Assembly: GCA_946544695.1 (NCBI GenBank)
Contig: CAMNMO010000146.1
Span: 1 to 7,007, forward strand
From: an uncultured Ruminococcus sp.
GTDB taxonomy: Bacteria; Bacillota; Clostridia; Oscillospirales; Ruminococcaceae
Length of the DNA: 7,007 nucleotides
Direction of reading: 5' to 3'
Below are positions 5,766 through 7,007 of the stretch, one piece after another; the stretch's first letter is position 1; every line of letters begins with the position of its first letter. The notes under the pieces are model-generated. The model was not told the origin of the DNA. It saw nothing but the letters and a program-made list of their open reading frames with translations, and did no database searches. The translations under genes and the position numbers were made by a program.

Positions 5766-5796
5766 AGATCCCCGAAGCGATGAACTTCGGGGATCT
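5766..5796. terminator. Bidirectional terminator between lipoprotein gene and rnfD
   Basis: AGATCCCCGAAG (5766-5777) and CTTCGGGGATCT (5785-5796) form a perfect 12-bp stem with a 7-nt loop. On the plus strand it is followed by a T-rich run (TTTGTGTTTATTT), a good end for the lipoprotein gene 20 bp before. On the minus strand the trailing sequence is CTTTATGC, a weaker tail, but the hairpin lies 7 bp after the rnfD stop and should also end that operon. Confidence 0.88.
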
Positions 5797-5802
5797 TTGT
5801 GT

Positions 5803-6738
5803 TTATTTCTTTTTAGCGGCTGCCTTCGGGGTGTATTCCGTGTACCTGTCGATGACAGGGGTAAGCAGGTTGCAGATAAGTATGGCTATCAGCATATCCT
5901 GCGGGACATGCAAGAAGAACCGCAGCGAACAGGTAATGGCTGCTGCAAGCACGCCGAAAACTATCTTGCCGAGCCCTGTGGTGGGTGTGGTCACGTAGTC
6001 ACAGCCGAGGAAAAAAGCTGCGAACACTGCGCCGCCCGCAAGTATCTGGTAAACTCCGTCCTGTCCCGCTATGTAGGAGAACACGAACATGGTACCGAGG
6101 AATGCCAGCGGTTCATGCAGGGATATCACCCTCATTGCCAGCAGGTAGAATGCACCTGTGAGTATGGCGATGACGGAAACTTCACCCAGACCGCCGCAGA
6201 CACGTCCGAGGAACATGTCACCGTAGCTGTCAAAGCCCGATTGCAGGGAAGTCTCGCCGATGGAGGTCACATCAGACGAATTGAGAACAGGTTCGGGGAA
6301 AACAAAGCTTTTCCTGAAAATGAACCAGCAGGCAAGTCGGCTTGCGACAGCGGGGTTAAGTATATTTCTGCCAAGTCCGCCGAACAGCTGCTTGAATACC
6401 ACAACTGCCAGCAGTGTGCCTATGGCAGCTTTCCAGTAGGAGAAGTTCGATGGCAGCATAAATGCAAACACCATGCCCGTAACAGCGGCAGAAAGGTCAT
6501 CGACCGCCCTGCTGCGATGGGTCACCAGGCGGAAAAGCCATTCCCACAGCATTGAAGTAAGCACGCAGAAGCTTGCAAGCAGCAGCGAATTTCCGCCGAA
6601 TATGATCGCTGACAGCATCAGTGACGGAAGCGTTGCGACTATCACATGTGTCATTATTTTTGAAGTGGACTGATCTTCTCTTATAAAGGGAGCGCTGAAT
6701 TGTCTGAACTCAGCCACCTCGGGTCTGAAATCTGTCAT
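5803..6738 (-). CDS. rnfD: RnfD, membrane subunit of the Rnf ferredoxin:NAD+ oxidoreductase
   Basis: This 311-aa integral membrane protein matches RnfD in length and motifs: GGLGRNILNPA (120-130), the hallmark shared with NqrB, and DYVTTPTTG (247-255) near the C-terminal helices. About nine hydrophobic segments are visible (roughly 28-48, 51-72, 80-98, 101-119, 186-203, 209-224, 229-246, 256-274, 280-297). In the complex, RnfD carries covalent FMN and helps pass electrons between ferredoxin and NAD+ while Na+ or H+ is pumped. The segment where the FMN-threonine motif is expected reads SDVTSIGETSL (155-165), lacking a clear S/T-G/S-A-T core; Thr163 is the best candidate. It starts 2 bp after the rnfC stop (TAA at 6743-6741), with GGTGAG as SD. 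Nothing follows it on this strand before a terminator, so rnfG, E, A and B must lie elsewhere. Confidence 0.95.
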   Translation of the reverse strand: MTDFRPEVAEFRQFSAPFIREDQSTSKIMTHVIVATLPSLMLSAIIFGGNSLLLASFCVLTSMLWEWLFRLVTHRSRAVDDLSAAVTGMVFAFMLPSNFSYWKAAIGTLLAVVVFKQLFGGLGRNILNPAVASRLACWFIFRKSFVFPEPVLNSSDVTSIGETSLQSGFDSYGDMFLGRVCGGLGEVSVIAILTGAFYLLAMRVISLHEPLAFLGTMFVFSYIAGQDGVYQILAGGAVFAAFFLGCDYVTTPTTGLGKIVFGVLAAAITCSLRFFLHVPQDMLIAILICNLLTPVIDRYTEYTPKAAAKKK

Positions 6739-6740
6739 TC

Positions 6741-7007
6741 TTACTCACCGTCCTTTCCGTTTAGCAGCGTTACAGCTTTTTCTATGACTTCCGCAAGGTC
6801 ATGCTTTGCGGGGCAGACATAGGTGCATGAGCCGCATTTTATGCAAAGGTCGGGTCTTAGGCGTTTCAGGTCGTTCGGTCTGATCTTTTTGACAGCCTTT
6901 TCTATCCTCATGGGCATAAGTCCTGCGGGACAGGCTTTTGCGCATCTGCCGCACTTTATGCACGGGGTAGTTTTGCAGCCGTCTTTAAGGCTGCCCTTGC
7001 CCGATTC
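6741..7007 (-). CDS. rnfC: RnfC, C-terminal fragment (runs off the window)
   Basis: The last 88 codons of a minus-strand gene enter at the right edge and end at TAA (6743-6741). They hold two [4Fe-4S] cluster motifs: CIKCGRCAKACP (fragment residues 16-27) and CIKCGSCTYVCP (55-66), spaced as in the C-terminal ferredoxin-like part of RnfC. RnfC is the peripheral subunit that binds NAD(H) and FMN and relays electrons through these clusters on the cytoplasmic face. All eight cysteines are present. It is followed 2 bp later by rnfD, the expected neighbour, which makes the identification secure. The fragment ends in a short tail after the second cluster (KHDLAEVIEKAV), without the long Ala/Lys-rich C-terminal repeats of proteobacterial RnfC. 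The N-terminal NADH/FMN-binding part is outside the window. Confidence 0.92.
   Translation of the reverse strand, partial: ESGKGSLKDGCKTTPCIKCGRCAKACPAGLMPMRIEKAVKKIRPNDLKRLRPDLCIKCGSCTYVCPAKHDLAEVIEKAVTLLNGKDGE

Noticed and set aside
5797..6555. 252-codon plus-strand open frame opposite rnfD
   Set aside because: The composition (His/Cys/Gln-rich) is typical of antisense readings of a membrane protein gene. The rnfD frame on the other strand has clear family motifs.
1..7007. CRISPR array, tRNA/rRNA, insertion sequence or prophage signals
   Set aside because: I saw no regularly spaced repeats, no tRNA-like or rRNA sequence, no transposase or integrase reading frame, and no paired terminal repeats flanking genes.

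Overview
The window most likely comes from a Clostridia-type Firmicute, possibly a Ruminococcus-like (Oscillospiraceae) gut or rumen anaerobe. The evidence is strong AGGAGG-type ribosome binding sites, near-consensus sigma-A promoters in AT-rich gaps between GC-richer genes, an Rnf complex, a Gram-positive-style lipoprotein, and AraC-controlled pairs of ABC half-transporters. The genus is an inference from style; no marker gene is present.

Layout, left to right. (1) Positions 1-14 hold the first codons of a minus-strand gene that leaves the window, preceded by a strong RBS and a near-perfect promoter (51-79). (2) Positions 208-241 are the terminator of the next operon. (3) Positions 263-4718, minus strand, form a tight three-gene operon: an AraC-family regulator (4718-3753), then two exporter-fold ABC half-transporters (3743-1989 and 1996-263), joined by a 9-bp gap and an 8-bp overlap. 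Its promoter (4789-4817) is followed by a 19-bp site at 4735-4753 that matches the DtxR/IdeR iron box at 16 of 19 positions. (4) The divergent intergenic region 4719-5077 also carries several dyads and the promoter of a plus-strand lipoprotein gene (5078-5746) of unknown function. (5) A 12-bp-stem bidirectional terminator (5766-5796) separates that gene from a convergent minus-strand pair: rnfD (6738-5803) and the C-terminal end of rnfC (7007-6741).

How the genes may work together. An AraC regulator plus two half-ABC proteins resembles the YbtA-YbtP-YbtQ and IrtAB arrangement, in which exporter-fold ABC heterodimers import ferric siderophores. The iron-box-like operator makes an iron or metallophore role the leading hypothesis, but the substrate is not proven by sequence. 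The Rnf genes encode part of a membrane ferredoxin:NAD+ oxidoreductase that builds an ion gradient. The rnf run ends at rnfD, so the usual C-D-G-E-A-B order is not followed here, and the flavin-attachment motif of RnfD looks atypical.

The strongest leads are the metal-box/AraC/ABC operon, the unusual end of the rnf operon, the altered RnfD flavinylation segment, and the dyad-rich divergent control region beside an unrecognised lipoprotein.
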